Assembly (NCBI RefSeq): GCF_002831685.1
Contig: NZ_CP025119.1
Span: 1,944,001-2,008,000, forward strand
DNA length: 64,000 bases
Direction: 5' to 3'
From: Polaribacter sp. ALD11
GTDB lineage: Bacteria; Bacteroidota; Bacteroidia; Flavobacteriales; Flavobacteriaceae
A model generated the notes under the pieces. That model made no database searches. It worked only from the letters and a program-made list of their open reading frames with translations, and was not told the origin of the DNA. The position numbers and the translations under genes were made by a program. Numbering within the stretch: the first letter of the stretch is position 1; every line of letters begins with the position of its first letter. Of this stretch, positions 52,641 to 61,891 are shown piece by piece.

Positions 52641-55600
52641 TTACGCTTCGTTTGTGTTTCTTACTTTCACTTGATATATTACATTAGGCTTCGTTTGAAG
52701 ATAATCTAATACATTGTATGCTCTTTTGTCTTCTGCTAATGCAGCTACTTCGTCTTCTTTATTATTTACATCTCCAAAAACCATAGCTCCTGTAGTACAT
52801 GCTGAAGAACAAGCTGTTTCAAACTCATTAACATTTACTTTTCTTCCTTCTTTCTTAGCTTTTAGAATCGTTGCTTGTGTCATTTGAATACACATAGAAC
52901 ATTTTTCCATAACTCCTCTAGAACGAACTACAACATCTGGATTTAAAACCATTTTCCCATATTCGTTGTTCATGTTAAAATCGAACTCGTTATTATTAGA
53001 ATAATTAAACCAGTTAAATCTACGAACTCTATATGGACAGTTGTTTGCACAATATCTTGTACCTACGCATCTGTTGTATGCCATTTGATTCTGACCTTGA
53101 CGACCATGTGATGTTGCAGCAACAGGACAAACAGTCTCACAAGGAGCATGATTACAGTGTTGACACATCATTGGTTGAAAAGTAACTTCAGGATTTTCTG
53201 CTTCAGTTTCTAAAGCTTTATATAAATCTCCACCGCTTAGCCCCATTTCTTTGGCTTCTTCACGAGTTTCAACTTCTGAAGAGTAATATCTATCAATACG
53301 CAACCAATGCATATCTCTACCAACTCTAACTTCATTCTTTCCAACAACAGGTACATTGTTCTCTGCATGACATGCTACAACACATGCTCCACAACCTGTA
53401 CAAGATGTTAAATCTATAGATAAGTTAAAATGATGACCTACTTCTCTGTTATGCTCATCCCATAAATCAATTGTTTTGGCTTCAACTTCTTTATGATCAT
53501 AAGATACATATGCAGGTTTATTCCAACCATGATGATGATCTTTAGGCGCAACAGTATTGTACTCTTTTAAACTAGCAACTTTTAAAATATCATGACGACC
53601 TGCAATTGTTTTTTGTACTTGTGTACAAGCAAATTTATGCGTTCCAACTACTTTTTCTATTGCAACATTATATTGAATGTTATTACCTCCCTTATATAAA
53701 GGGTAAGCATTAACACCTACTTGCATCTCTTCTTTTAAACCAAAAGTTTTACCGAAACCTAGCGATAAACCTACAGATCCTTTTGCTTGACCTGGCTGAA
53801 TCATAACAGGTACTACTACTTCGACACCATTTACGGTCACCTTCGCGTAATCTCCATTAATTGCTCCGTTATCTTTTACAGGGTTAGAGAAACCTAATTC
53901 TCTTGCATCTGGAATAGACATGGTTAAATAATTATCCCAAGAAGCTCTTGTAATTGGATCTGGAAATTCTTGTAACCAAGGATTGTTCGCTTGTTTACCA
54001 TCTCCTAAACCAGTTTTGGTATATAAATTCAACTCCATTGCTGAAACTGATGTACTTTTCTTTAATTTTAATGCAACTTCTTCAATTGAAAGTACTACTG
54101 AACCTTCTACAGTTGCTGAAGCTGTTTTATTGAAAAAACCGTTATGTAAAGCTTTATTCCATGAAGAACCTTCTAAAATTTCTGTTGACCAGAAAGACTT
54201 TAAATAGTCATAGTAAGAAGTTGAACTTCCAGACCATTTTAAGAACGTATCTTGAATTTGACGTGTTTTGAATAATGGCTGAATTGTTGGTTGAACTAAA
54301 CCATAATTTCCTTCAGAGAAATTAGTATCTCCCCAAGATTCTAAAAAATGTGGTGCTGGTAATGCATATTCCATTGCATTTACAGTTTCATTATTCTCAA
54401 CCGACAAAGCAACTTTTAAATCAACTTTATTTAATGCCTCTGTAAATTCAGTAGCATTTGGTAATGTATAAGAAGGATCTATATTCACTGTTAATATACC
54501 TCCCACTTTTCCAGACTTCATATCTGAAACTACATTTTGAACTTCATCAAAATTTCCTTGACGAATATTTAATGAATTATTGATGTCTAATATCTCACTA
54601 TTTAAGGCTTTATTAATCGCTAAAGATATTAATTGTGCATTCACATCATTAATACCAGTCATCACAACTCCTTTAGAGCCTGATTTTAGTAAACTTTTAG
54701 CAATTTTTTGAATTTCAACATCTAGTGGAGTTGCTTTTGAAGCGACACCATGCTTTGTAATTGCATTGTATAAGTTTAATAAAGCAAAAACAACATCAGA
54801 TGGTTTTGCAACCATACGTTTATCTGCATTTGCTCCTGTAAGAGACATATTACTTTCTACTTGAACATGGTAAGACATTTTACCTGTTTCAGGTTTTCTA
54901 CCAGCAATAAATGCTTTTTCAAAACCTCCATGGAAATCTCCAAGAAAATCTGCACCAAAAGAGACAATTGTTTCTGCATTTTCTAACTTATAATTCGGTA
55001 AAGCTCTTCTACCATACATCGTTTTAAATGCATCTGCTGCTGCTGCTTCAGATATCGCGTCATAAATAACGTGTTTTGCATTTGGGTATGTAGCTAAAAA
55101 CTCACCAACTACTTTATCTGTTGATGGGCTTGCCATTGTTCCTGTTAATAGAACAACTTGCTTACCAGCTTCTTTTAATTCATTTAATTTTTGTCCTATT
55201 TCCTTGTCTGCATTATCCCAAGAAATAGCAGAACCTCCTTTAGTAGGTTCTTTTAAACGTAATTTTTCATCATATAAAGAAAGAACAGCTGCTTGAACTC
55301 TTGCGCTTGTTGTTCCGTTTGCTTCTTTATTTGGCATTATCTGAATTGGACGACCCTCTCGAGTTTTAACCAATACATTTGCAAAATCGTAACCATCTGC
55401 CATTGTAGTAGCATACCAGTCTGCAACACCTGCAATAATATCATTTGGTTTTACAACGTATGGAATCGATTTAATAACCGGTCCTTCACAAGCTGCTAAT
55501 GAAGCTGCCGCTGTTGTAAAGCCAACATACTTCAAAAAATCTCTACGTGAAGTAGAAGAATTCTCAAGTGTTTCTTTATCACCTAAAAAATCATCTGTAG

Positions 55601-55697
55601 GTATACTATCTACAAATTCATTTTTACCCAGCGTTTCAACAACAGAACTACCTTTTAGTTCTTCAACACTTTTCCAGTATTTTTTGTTTGAAGCCAT
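52641..55697 (-). CDS. actB: Alternative complex III subunit ActB (molybdopterin-oxidoreductase-like, Fe-S)
   Basis: The 1018-residue periplasmic protein has an internal twin-arginine motif (SRRDFLKYVGFTTAAASLA, about residues 49-67). The first two thirds resemble a molybdopterin oxidoreductase; known ActB proteins bind no molybdenum. The C-terminal ferredoxin-like part has four cysteine groups for Fe-S clusters: CTGCGACVVACHAEN, CQHCNHAPCETVCPV, CANNCPYRVR and CSMCIQMTQA with ACSSACTTGA. It passes electrons from quinol to the heme subunit ActA. Confidence 0.95.
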   Translation of the reverse strand: MASNKKYWKSVEELKGSSVVETLGKNEFVDSIPTDDFLGDKETLENSSTSRRDFLKYVGFTTAAASLAACEGPVIKSIPYVVKPNDIIAGVADWYATTMADGYDFANVLVKTREGRPIQIMPNKEANGTTSARVQAAVLSLYDEKLRLKEPTKGGSAISWDNADKEIGQKLNELKEAGKQVVLLTGTMASPSTDKVVGEFLATYPNAKHVIYDAISEAAAADAFKTMYGRRALPNYKLENAETIVSFGADFLGDFHGGFEKAFIAGRKPETGKMSYHVQVESNMSLTGANADKRMVAKPSDVVFALLNLYNAITKHGVASKATPLDVEIQKIAKSLLKSGSKGVVMTGINDVNAQLISLAINKALNSEILDINNSLNIRQGNFDEVQNVVSDMKSGKVGGILTVNIDPSYTLPNATEFTEALNKVDLKVALSVENNETVNAMEYALPAPHFLESWGDTNFSEGNYGLVQPTIQPLFKTRQIQDTFLKWSGSSTSYYDYLKSFWSTEILEGSSWNKALHNGFFNKTASATVEGSVVLSIEEVALKLKKSTSVSAMELNLYTKTGLGDGKQANNPWLQEFPDPITRASWDNYLTMSIPDARELGFSNPVKDNGAINGDYAKVTVNGVEVVVPVMIQPGQAKGSVGLSLGFGKTFGLKEEMQVGVNAYPLYKGGNNIQYNVAIEKVVGTHKFACTQVQKTIAGRHDILKVASLKEYNTVAPKDHHHGWNKPAYVSYDHKEVEAKTIDLWDEHNREVGHHFNLSIDLTSCTGCGACVVACHAENNVPVVGKNEVRVGRDMHWLRIDRYYSSEVETREEAKEMGLSGGDLYKALETEAENPEVTFQPMMCQHCNHAPCETVCPVAATSHGRQGQNQMAYNRCVGTRYCANNCPYRVRRFNWFNYSNNNEFDFNMNNEYGKMVLNPDVVVRSRGVMEKCSMCIQMTQATILKAKKEGRKVNVNEFETACSSACTTGAMVFGDVNNKEDEVAALAEDKRAYNVLDYLQTKPNVIYQVKVRNTNEA

Positions 55698-55788
55698 TTA
55701 TACTTTTTTATTTAATGATTGAAAGATTTAAAAATTGAAAAACTACAACTTTATACCTCTTTTAATTTTGAATCTTTTATTTCTTTAA

Positions 55789-57090
55789 CTAGTAATGACA
55801 TTTACCACACTCCAAACCACCTAACTGAGAAATAGTAACTTTTTCTACTCCGTACTTCTTAGCTAATTGATCGTGGATTTTAGCATAATACTCATTACCT
55901 TTTAAATCTACATTTGTTTCCCTATGACAATCGATACACCAACCCATTGTTAGTGGAGAATATTGATACATCTCATCCATTTCTTCAACAGGGCCATGAC
56001 ATTTCTGACATTTAACACCTGCAACAGTTACGTGTTGAGAGTGATTGTAATATGCAAAATCTGGTAAATTATGAATACGAATCCATTTTACTGGTTTCTC
56101 TTCACCTGTATAAACTAATTCGTCTGGATCCCAACCTGCAGCATCATACACTTTAGCTATCTCTTGATCTAATTGTGCCTTACCATACGTTTGACCGTTC
56201 CATTCAATCTCTGTTCCTTCCGCTACTTCTGAAATTGCTTTATGACAATTCATACAAACATTTACTGAAGGTATACCAGAGTGCTTACTATGTTTTGCTG
56301 AAGAATGACAATATTGACAATCGATTTTATTATCTCCAGCGTGAATTTTGTGCGAGAATGCGATTGGCTGAATCGGTTGATAACCTTGATCCACACCTAC
56401 AGTAAACAAAGTTCCAAAAAGTAGATAAGCACCAACTAACAATAAAAATATTGTCCCTAAAACTTTTAAGAAAGTGTTGTTCTTTACACCTACCCATAAC
56501 TCCTGAAGATCTCTTCTTAAGTTTGATTGAACATTTGGCTTCTTATTACCCTTCAACTCACTTACTTGTTTCAACAAGCTAGCAATCATTAAAAAAGCAA
56601 CTACAATAGCTGCAGCTAATAAATAAATTAACCAATCTGGAGCGCCACTTTTCTCTAACACTTGACCACCAACAACAACCTCACCAGCTGCTGGAGCTTT
56701 TTTAATTTCACCAACAGTTGTATAATACAAAACATCATCTATATTTTTATCTGTTAGTTGCGGAAATGCATTCATAGCTGTTGCGCTATACTGTGCAGCT
56801 TCCGCCGCATCTGCATCTACCTTTTGAAATTCGGCGTTATTTTTTATCCAAGATTTTAACCAAGAATTCTCTCTACGCTCTTCTACGCCTCCCAAGGCTG
56901 GCCCAACCAATTTCTTATCTAACTTGTGACATGAAGCACATAAAGATTTAAATAGTTTTTTTCCTTCTTTTTGGCGAATTTCATCTACATCTTGAGAATA
57001 AGAAGAAATGCTAAACGCAAAAAATAAAAGTAATGTAAGACTTTTTAGAAGTACAGAGGTTAGTCTACTATGCAATGCTACACTTTTCAT
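55789..57090 (-). CDS. actA: Alternative complex III multiheme cytochrome ActA
   Basis: The 433-residue protein has a signal or anchor (SLTLLLFFAFSISSYSQ), an N-terminal mono-heme domain (CASCHKLDKK), a helix (WLIYLLAAAIVVAFLMIASLL), a second helix (VLGTIFLLLVGAYLLFG) and a class III-type multiheme part with CQYCH, CMNCH, CQKCH, CIDCH and CGKCH. Six CxxCH sites are visible in all. It is the first gene of the operon actABCDEF-coxB-ctaD and has a -7 box 68 nt upstream. Confidence 0.94.
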   Translation of the reverse strand: MKSVALHSRLTSVLLKSLTLLLFFAFSISSYSQDVDEIRQKEGKKLFKSLCASCHKLDKKLVGPALGGVEERRENSWLKSWIKNNAEFQKVDADAAEAAQYSATAMNAFPQLTDKNIDDVLYYTTVGEIKKAPAAGEVVVGGQVLEKSGAPDWLIYLLAAAIVVAFLMIASLLKQVSELKGNKKPNVQSNLRRDLQELWVGVKNNTFLKVLGTIFLLLVGAYLLFGTLFTVGVDQGYQPIQPIAFSHKIHAGDNKIDCQYCHSSAKHSKHSGIPSVNVCMNCHKAISEVAEGTEIEWNGQTYGKAQLDQEIAKVYDAAGWDPDELVYTGEEKPVKWIRIHNLPDFAYYNHSQHVTVAGVKCQKCHGPVEEMDEMYQYSPLTMGWCIDCHRETNVDLKGNEYYAKIHDQLAKKYGVEKVTISQLGGLECGKCHY

Positions 57091-57127
57091 ATATACAAAC
57101 TATAATTTTAGTATTGTGTCTAAATTC

Positions 57128-57150
57128 GTTCAAAAAAACATGTTTTGAAC
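57128..57150. promoter_or_regulatory. Perfect inverted repeat at the start of the act operon leader
   Basis: GTTCAAAA-aaacatg-TTTTGAAC: 8-bp arms with a 7-nt spacer, about 2 nt downstream of the predicted start of the actA transcript. It may be an operator or a 5' mRNA hairpin. Confidence 0.45.
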
Positions 57151-57157
57151 AGTTCTA

Positions 57158-57165
57158 CAAAAGTA
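57158..57165 (-). promoter_or_regulatory. -7 box of the act-cox operon
   Basis: TACTTTTG on the minus strand, 67 nt before actA. No clear TTG at -33. Confidence 0.45.
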
Positions 57166-57265
57166 CTACATATTGCTAAATTTTAAAAAGCTAATAGAAT
57201 GTTAAATATCAATTTATAATAATTCTAAATAAGATAAAGACTCAATTTATTCTTTAGCAAGTCGT

Positions 57266-57273
57266 TATTTTTG
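57266..57273 (+). promoter_or_regulatory. -7 box of the SPOR-protein gene
   Basis: TATTTTTG, 17 nt before ATG 57291. Confidence 0.45.
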
Positions 57274-57290
57274 CAGAAACATTTTAGATT

Positions 57291-57662
57291 ATGAAAAATA
57301 CATTGTTTTTAAGGATATTTTTGTTCTGTTTATTCACAAGTATTGGGACTTTAAAAGCTCAAAACACAACAAACAAGAGTGAAAAGGTGGAAAATATACT
57401 AGAGAAAAAGAGAAATTACAACAAATCTAATGGCTTTGGATACAACATTCAAATCTATTATGGTAATGAAACAACTGCTAAAAGTAAGAACGCTAAGTTT
57501 AAGATATTATACCCTAGAGTTAATACTAAATTAGTTTACAATAATCCTGAATGGAAAGTACAAGTTGGAAATTATAAAACTAAGCTTGAAGCTGATAGAG
57601 CCAATTTACTATTTAAAAAAGAGTTCTCTGGAACTATTGTAATTCCCATGGAAAAACAGTAA
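57291..57662 (+). CDS. SPOR-domain secreted protein
   Basis: The 123-residue protein has a signal peptide (LFLRIFLFCLFTSIGTLKAQ) and one SPOR repeat (about residues 50-120; GYNIQIYYGNETTA and WKVQVGNYKTKLEADRAN). SPOR domains bind denuded peptidoglycan at division sites. Small flavobacterial SPOR proteins are common; the exact role is unknown. It is divergent from the act operon and 29 bp before the Crp-like gene. Confidence 0.85.
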   Translation: MKNTLFLRIFLFCLFTSIGTLKAQNTTNKSEKVENILEKKRNYNKSNGFGYNIQIYYGNETTAKSKNAKFKILYPRVNTKLVYNNPEWKVQVGNYKTKLEADRANLLFKKEFSGTIVIPMEKQ

Positions 57663-57691
57663 TAGTTAGTAGCTAAACATATTCAACAAGA

Positions 57692-58258
57692 GTGAAAAGT
57701 CAATTTAAAAAAAATATAACTAGATATGTTGAATTTAATGATGTAGAAATAGACGAAATATTTTCAAAATTAACTCAAAAAACTTTTAGTAAAAAAGATT
57801 ATCTACTCAAGGAAAGACAAGTCTGTAAAAGTAATTATTTTATCATATCAGGTTTAGTTCGTTCATTTTATGTTGACGATAAGGGAAGTGAAAAAATAAC
57901 TCAATTTGCACTTGAAAACTGGTGGGTAACGAATATGGAGAGTTACATAAAAAAAATACCGTCATATGTATCTATCCAAGCAATTGAGAAAACAACAGTT
58001 CTTATTTTTGAAAAAGAAGAATTAGATAAACTCTTTATAACGATACCAAAGCTTGAAAGATATTTCAGAATAATTATCGAAAATATGTTAATTGCGATAC
58101 AACGTAGGAATGACATATATCTACAAATGAAGAGTAAAGATAGATATGATGATTTGATAAGTAACTTCCCTGCTTTTGCTCAAAGAGTTCCACAGTACAT
58201 GATTGCCTCATATTTAGAGATTACACCCGAATACTTAAGTGAATTGAGAAGAAAGTAA
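57692..58258 (+). CDS. Crp/Fnr-family transcriptional regulator
   Basis: The 188-residue protein has a cyclic-nucleotide-binding-like barrel (about 1-110; KDYLLKERQVCKSNYFIISG, VRSFYVDDKGSEKITQF) and a short C-terminal helix-turn-helix (PQYMIASYLEITPEYLSELR). This short form without extra C-terminal residues is common in Bacteroidota. The start is GTG. It is probably the regulator of the AhpD-like gene that follows, because a palindrome with Crp/Fnr spacing lies in that promoter. Confidence 0.88.
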   Translation: MKSQFKKNITRYVEFNDVEIDEIFSKLTQKTFSKKDYLLKERQVCKSNYFIISGLVRSFYVDDKGSEKITQFALENWWVTNMESYIKKIPSYVSIQAIEKTTVLIFEKEELDKLFITIPKLERYFRIIIENMLIAIQRRNDIYLQMKSKDRYDDLISNFPAFAQRVPQYMIASYLEITPEYLSELRRK

Positions 58259-58271
58259 CTTTCTCATGTTT

Positions 58272-58287
58272 CTTAAGACACCTTAAG
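58272..58287. promoter_or_regulatory. Candidate operator of the Crp/Fnr-like regulator
   Basis: CTTAAG-acac-CTTAAG, a perfect palindrome of two 6-bp arms with the 4-nt spacing of Fnr-type sites. It overlaps the -33 region of the AhpD-like gene. Confidence 0.45.
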
Positions 58288-58308
58288 TATTAGGTATAAG
58301 GTAGATGA

Positions 58309-58316
58309 TAAATTTG
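58309..58316 (+). promoter_or_regulatory. -7 box of the AhpD-like gene
   Basis: TAAATTTG, 33 nt before ATG 58349; no TTG at -33, which fits dependence on an activator at the palindrome just upstream. Confidence 0.5.
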
Positions 58317-58348
58317 TACCATAAATTAATTATTAAAACAATAATATT

Positions 58349-58801
58349 ATGGAACGAATATCGTATCAAGAAGTACCTACAGAAATATTTGAAAAATTAA
58401 GAGCAATTGAAGATTACTTGCACAGTTCAACTTTAGGAATGCCATTACTTGAGTTATTAAGGTTAAGAGTTGCACAAATAAATGGTTGCGCATATTGTGT
58501 AGATATGCACTACAAAGAACTAAAACATGCAAATGAAACAGAATTACGAATGGCTTCTTTATGTCTTTGGAAAGAAACATCCTATTTTTCAGATAAGGAA
58601 AGAGCAGTTTTACAGTTAGCAGAAAAACTAACTAAACTTAATAGCGAACCTATTACGGAAAGCATTTATAAATCACTTTTTGAATTCTTTTCAAAGTCTG
58701 AAGTTTGCAACTTAGCACTAGCAATTGCCCAAATAAACACTTGGACAAGGTTGATGATAACTTTTCAATTTACACCAGGAAACTATAAAGTAAGCAGATA
58801 A
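58349..58801 (+). CDS. Carboxymuconolactone decarboxylase / AhpD-like protein
   Basis: The 150-residue protein has the AhpD core motif GCAYCVDMHYKEL (CxxC plus His), followed by KETSYFSDKERAVLQLAEKL. Such proteins are small peroxidases or reductants. In Bacteroidota this group is typically near a Crp-like regulator, as here. Substrate unknown. Ends about 120 bp before a bidirectional terminator. Confidence 0.9.
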   Translation: MERISYQEVPTEIFEKLRAIEDYLHSSTLGMPLLELLRLRVAQINGCAYCVDMHYKELKHANETELRMASLCLWKETSYFSDKERAVLQLAEKLTKLNSEPITESIYKSLFEFFSKSEVCNLALAIAQINTWTRLMITFQFTPGNYKVSR

Positions 58802-58924
58802 TTATAATGTAAACAAAAGACAGATAAAGACTAAAATTAACCTTGTGATGTCTTTGTTTATAAATTTGTCACTCTTAGTACACAAGATATTAAGCTTATC
58901 AAATAAGCTAAAATAACAACACAA

Positions 58925-58956
58925 AAAAGCCGAAATTCATAAGAATTTCGGCTTTT
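58925..58956. terminator. Bidirectional terminator between the AhpD-like gene and infB
   Basis: AAAAGCCGAAATTC / GAATTTCGGCTTTT with an ATAA loop, 20 nt after the infB stop. Confidence 0.9.
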
Positions 58957-58976
58957 ACTTTATATAAAAAATTAGT

Positions 58977-61826
58977 TTATTTCAATTTCTTTTTAACTGC
59001 TACTTCTTTGTAAGCTTCTATTAAATCTCCTTCTACAATATCATTGTAGTTCTTAATTTGAACCCCACAATCATATCCTTTGGCAACTTCTTTTACATCG
59101 TCTTTAAATCGCTTTAAAGCTGTAAGAGTACCATCATGAACTACAATACCATCTCTAATAATTCTAATTTGAGAATCTCTAAAGATTTTACCAGACATTA
59201 CCATACAACCTGCAATATTACCAACTTTAGAGATTTTGTAAACTTCTCTAATTTCAACATTACCCGTAACCTCTTCTTTCATTTCAGGAGATAACATTCC
59301 TTCCATTGCATCTTTAAGGTCATTAATTGCATCATAAATAATAGAGTATGTTCTAATATCTACTTCTTCTCTATCTGCTACTACTCTTGCATTTCCTTGT
59401 GGTCTTACATTAAATCCAACAATAATTGCATCTGAAGCTGTTGCTAATAACACATCACTTTCTGTAATGGCTCCAACACCTTTATGTAAGATATTAACTT
59501 GAATTTCTTCTGTAGATAATTTTTGGAAAGAATCTGTTAATGCTTCTACAGAACCATCTACATCTCCTTTTAAAATAATGTTTAATTCTTTAAAGTCTCC
59601 TAACGCAATTCTACGCCCAATTTCTGCTAACGTTAAAGTTTTTTGAGTTCTTACAGATTGTTCACGTTGTAATTGAGATCTTTTTGAAGCAATTTGTTTC
59701 GCTTCTCTTTCATCATCAAAAACTACAAACTTGTCTCCAGCTTGTGGCGCTCCGTCTAAACCTAAAATAGATACAGGTGTTGATGGTCCAGCAACTTTTA
59801 AGTTGTTTCCTTGATCATCAAACATTGCTCTTACTTTACCACTGTGTTTACCTGCCAATAAGTAATCTCCAATTTTTAAAGTTCCTGCTTGTACTAATAT
59901 TGTAGAGACATATCCTCTACCTTTATCTAATAAAGCTTCTACAACTGCTCCAACTGCATTTTTATTAGGATTGGCTTTTAATTCTAAAATCTCAGCTTCT
60001 AATAAAACTTTTTCTAATAATTCTGGAACACCTGTTCCAACCTTTGCTGAAATATCTTGCGATTGAATGCTTCCACCCCATTCTTCAATTAATAAGTTCA
60101 TTGAAGATAATTGAGTTTTCACGTTGTCTGGGTTCGCATTTGGTTTATCAATCTTATTGATTGCAAATATAATAGGAACTCCTGCTGCTTGTGCATGAGA
60201 AATTGCCTCTTTTGTTTGTGGCATTACATCATCATCTGCTGCAACTACAATAATAACTAAATCTGTTACTTGAGCACCACGTGCACGCATTGCCGTAAAG
60301 GCTTCGTGACCTGGTGTATCTAAGAAAGCAATTTTTTGATCGCCTACATTTACAGAATACGCACCAATATGTTGTGTAATTCCTCCACTTTCACCTTCAA
60401 TTACATTTGCTTTTCTAATATAATCTAATAAAGAAGTTTTACCATGATCTACGTGACCCATTACAGTAATAATTGGCGCACGAGTTTCTAAATCTTCTGG
60501 TTTGTCTATAACTTCTTCGATAGATTCTTCTACTTCCGCTCCTACAAATTCTACTTTATGATTAAATTCTTCAGCAACAATAACTAATGTTTCTGCATCT
60601 AAACGCTGATTCATTGTTACCATCATTCCTAAAGACATACATGCAGAAATAATATTTGTTACAGGAACATCCATCATTGTTGCAACCTCACTTACAGTAA
60701 CAAACTCTGTTACTTTTAAGATCTTATTGTCTAATGCTTGTGCTTCTAATTCTGCATCAGAATGTTCTCTACGAGCATCTCTTTTATTTCTTCTATATTT
60801 TGCACCTTTTCCTTTAGATGATTTTCCTTGAAGCTTTTCTAAGGTTTCTCTTACTTGCTTCTGAATATCTGCCTCTGTAGGTTCTTCTTTCTTAACGTTT
60901 GCTGCTGGTCTTACGTTTCCTCTTCCTTTATTGTAAGGACCTCTACCGTTTCCAGCTCTACTATTTGGAGCTCTGTTTGCTGTTCTGCTTCCAGGAGCAC
61001 CCACTTTAGTTACAATACGCTTTCTTTTCTTTCGAGGATCTGAAGCTGCATCTTTTTTAGGTTCTGGTTTTTTCTTTTTAGGTTTTTCAAATTGCTTTAA
61101 ATCAATCTTTTTACCTGTAAAGTTTGGTCCGTCTAACTTCTTATATTGAGTTTTGATAGCTTCTGCATTTTCTGCAGTAATTTCTTCTACCTTTTCTGTA
61201 GATTTAGAAACCTCTTTTCTACCATCAACTTTCTTATCTACTTTAGAAGCTTCCTTTTCTACTAAAGAAATTGGCTTTTCTACCTTAATTTCTTTAAAAA
61301 CAGGCTTTTCTGCTTTAACCACAGGAGCTTCAACAACAGGTTCTTTTGGCGCTTCAACTTTCGACGCTTCAACTTTTGGTGTTTCGACTTTTGGTGTTTC
61401 GACTATTGGGGCTTCAACTTTTGCTTCTATCTCTTTTACCACCTCTTTCTTAGGAGCTGGCTTACCGATATTATCAATATCTATTTTCCCTACAGTTTTA
61501 AACTCTAGTTTTTTGGCTTTAGCTTTAAGAACTTCTTCTTTTTTAGCGTCTTCTGCTCTTTTACTCTCTTGCTTAGCTTCTAGTTCTGCACGAATAGCTT
61601 CTTTTTCTTTTCGCTTTTCCTCACCAACTTCCTTAGATGCAGCTTTTTTGCTAGCATCTGTTTGGAAACCATCTAGCAGTACTTGATAGACGTCACCAGA
61701 AATTTTAGTAGTAGGTCTAGATTCTATTTCATGACCTTTATCTGCTAAATATTCTACTGCTCTATCTAGAGAAATATTTAATTCTCTTAAAACCTTATTA
61801 AGCCTCGTTGTTTTGCCTTCAGACAT
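58977..61826 (-). CDS. infB: Translation initiation factor IF-2
   Basis: The 949-residue GTPase brings initiator tRNA to the 30S subunit. The N-terminal 350 residues are charged and contain a VEAP/VETP/VEKP-like repeat zone (about residues 130-200). The conserved part has the IF2_N motif, G1 GHVDHGKTSLL, G3 DTPGHEAFTAM, G4 INKIDKP and domains II-IV. It follows nusA by 65 bp in the rimP-nusA-infB run. Confidence 0.97.
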   Translation of the reverse strand: MSEGKTTRLNKVLRELNISLDRAVEYLADKGHEIESRPTTKISGDVYQVLLDGFQTDASKKAASKEVGEEKRKEKEAIRAELEAKQESKRAEDAKKEEVLKAKAKKLEFKTVGKIDIDNIGKPAPKKEVVKEIEAKVEAPIVETPKVETPKVEASKVEAPKEPVVEAPVVKAEKPVFKEIKVEKPISLVEKEASKVDKKVDGRKEVSKSTEKVEEITAENAEAIKTQYKKLDGPNFTGKKIDLKQFEKPKKKKPEPKKDAASDPRKKRKRIVTKVGAPGSRTANRAPNSRAGNGRGPYNKGRGNVRPAANVKKEEPTEADIQKQVRETLEKLQGKSSKGKGAKYRRNKRDARREHSDAELEAQALDNKILKVTEFVTVSEVATMMDVPVTNIISACMSLGMMVTMNQRLDAETLVIVAEEFNHKVEFVGAEVEESIEEVIDKPEDLETRAPIITVMGHVDHGKTSLLDYIRKANVIEGESGGITQHIGAYSVNVGDQKIAFLDTPGHEAFTAMRARGAQVTDLVIIVVAADDDVMPQTKEAISHAQAAGVPIIFAINKIDKPNANPDNVKTQLSSMNLLIEEWGGSIQSQDISAKVGTGVPELLEKVLLEAEILELKANPNKNAVGAVVEALLDKGRGYVSTILVQAGTLKIGDYLLAGKHSGKVRAMFDDQGNNLKVAGPSTPVSILGLDGAPQAGDKFVVFDDEREAKQIASKRSQLQREQSVRTQKTLTLAEIGRRIALGDFKELNIILKGDVDGSVEALTDSFQKLSTEEIQVNILHKGVGAITESDVLLATASDAIIVGFNVRPQGNARVVADREEVDIRTYSIIYDAINDLKDAMEGMLSPEMKEEVTGNVEIREVYKISKVGNIAGCMVMSGKIFRDSQIRIIRDGIVVHDGTLTALKRFKDDVKEVAKGYDCGVQIKNYNDIVEGDLIEAYKEVAVKKKLK

Positions 61827-61891
61827 ATATTATTTTTTAGCCTTTAATTTTGTAAAAATATACTTTTTTACGATTACTCTTTAATTATAAA

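Noticed and set aside
61153..61686. 177-codon plus-strand frame opposite infB
   Set aside because: It is Ser/Phe/Thr-rich antisense of the Lys/Glu/Val-rich IF-2 N-terminus and has no start signal.
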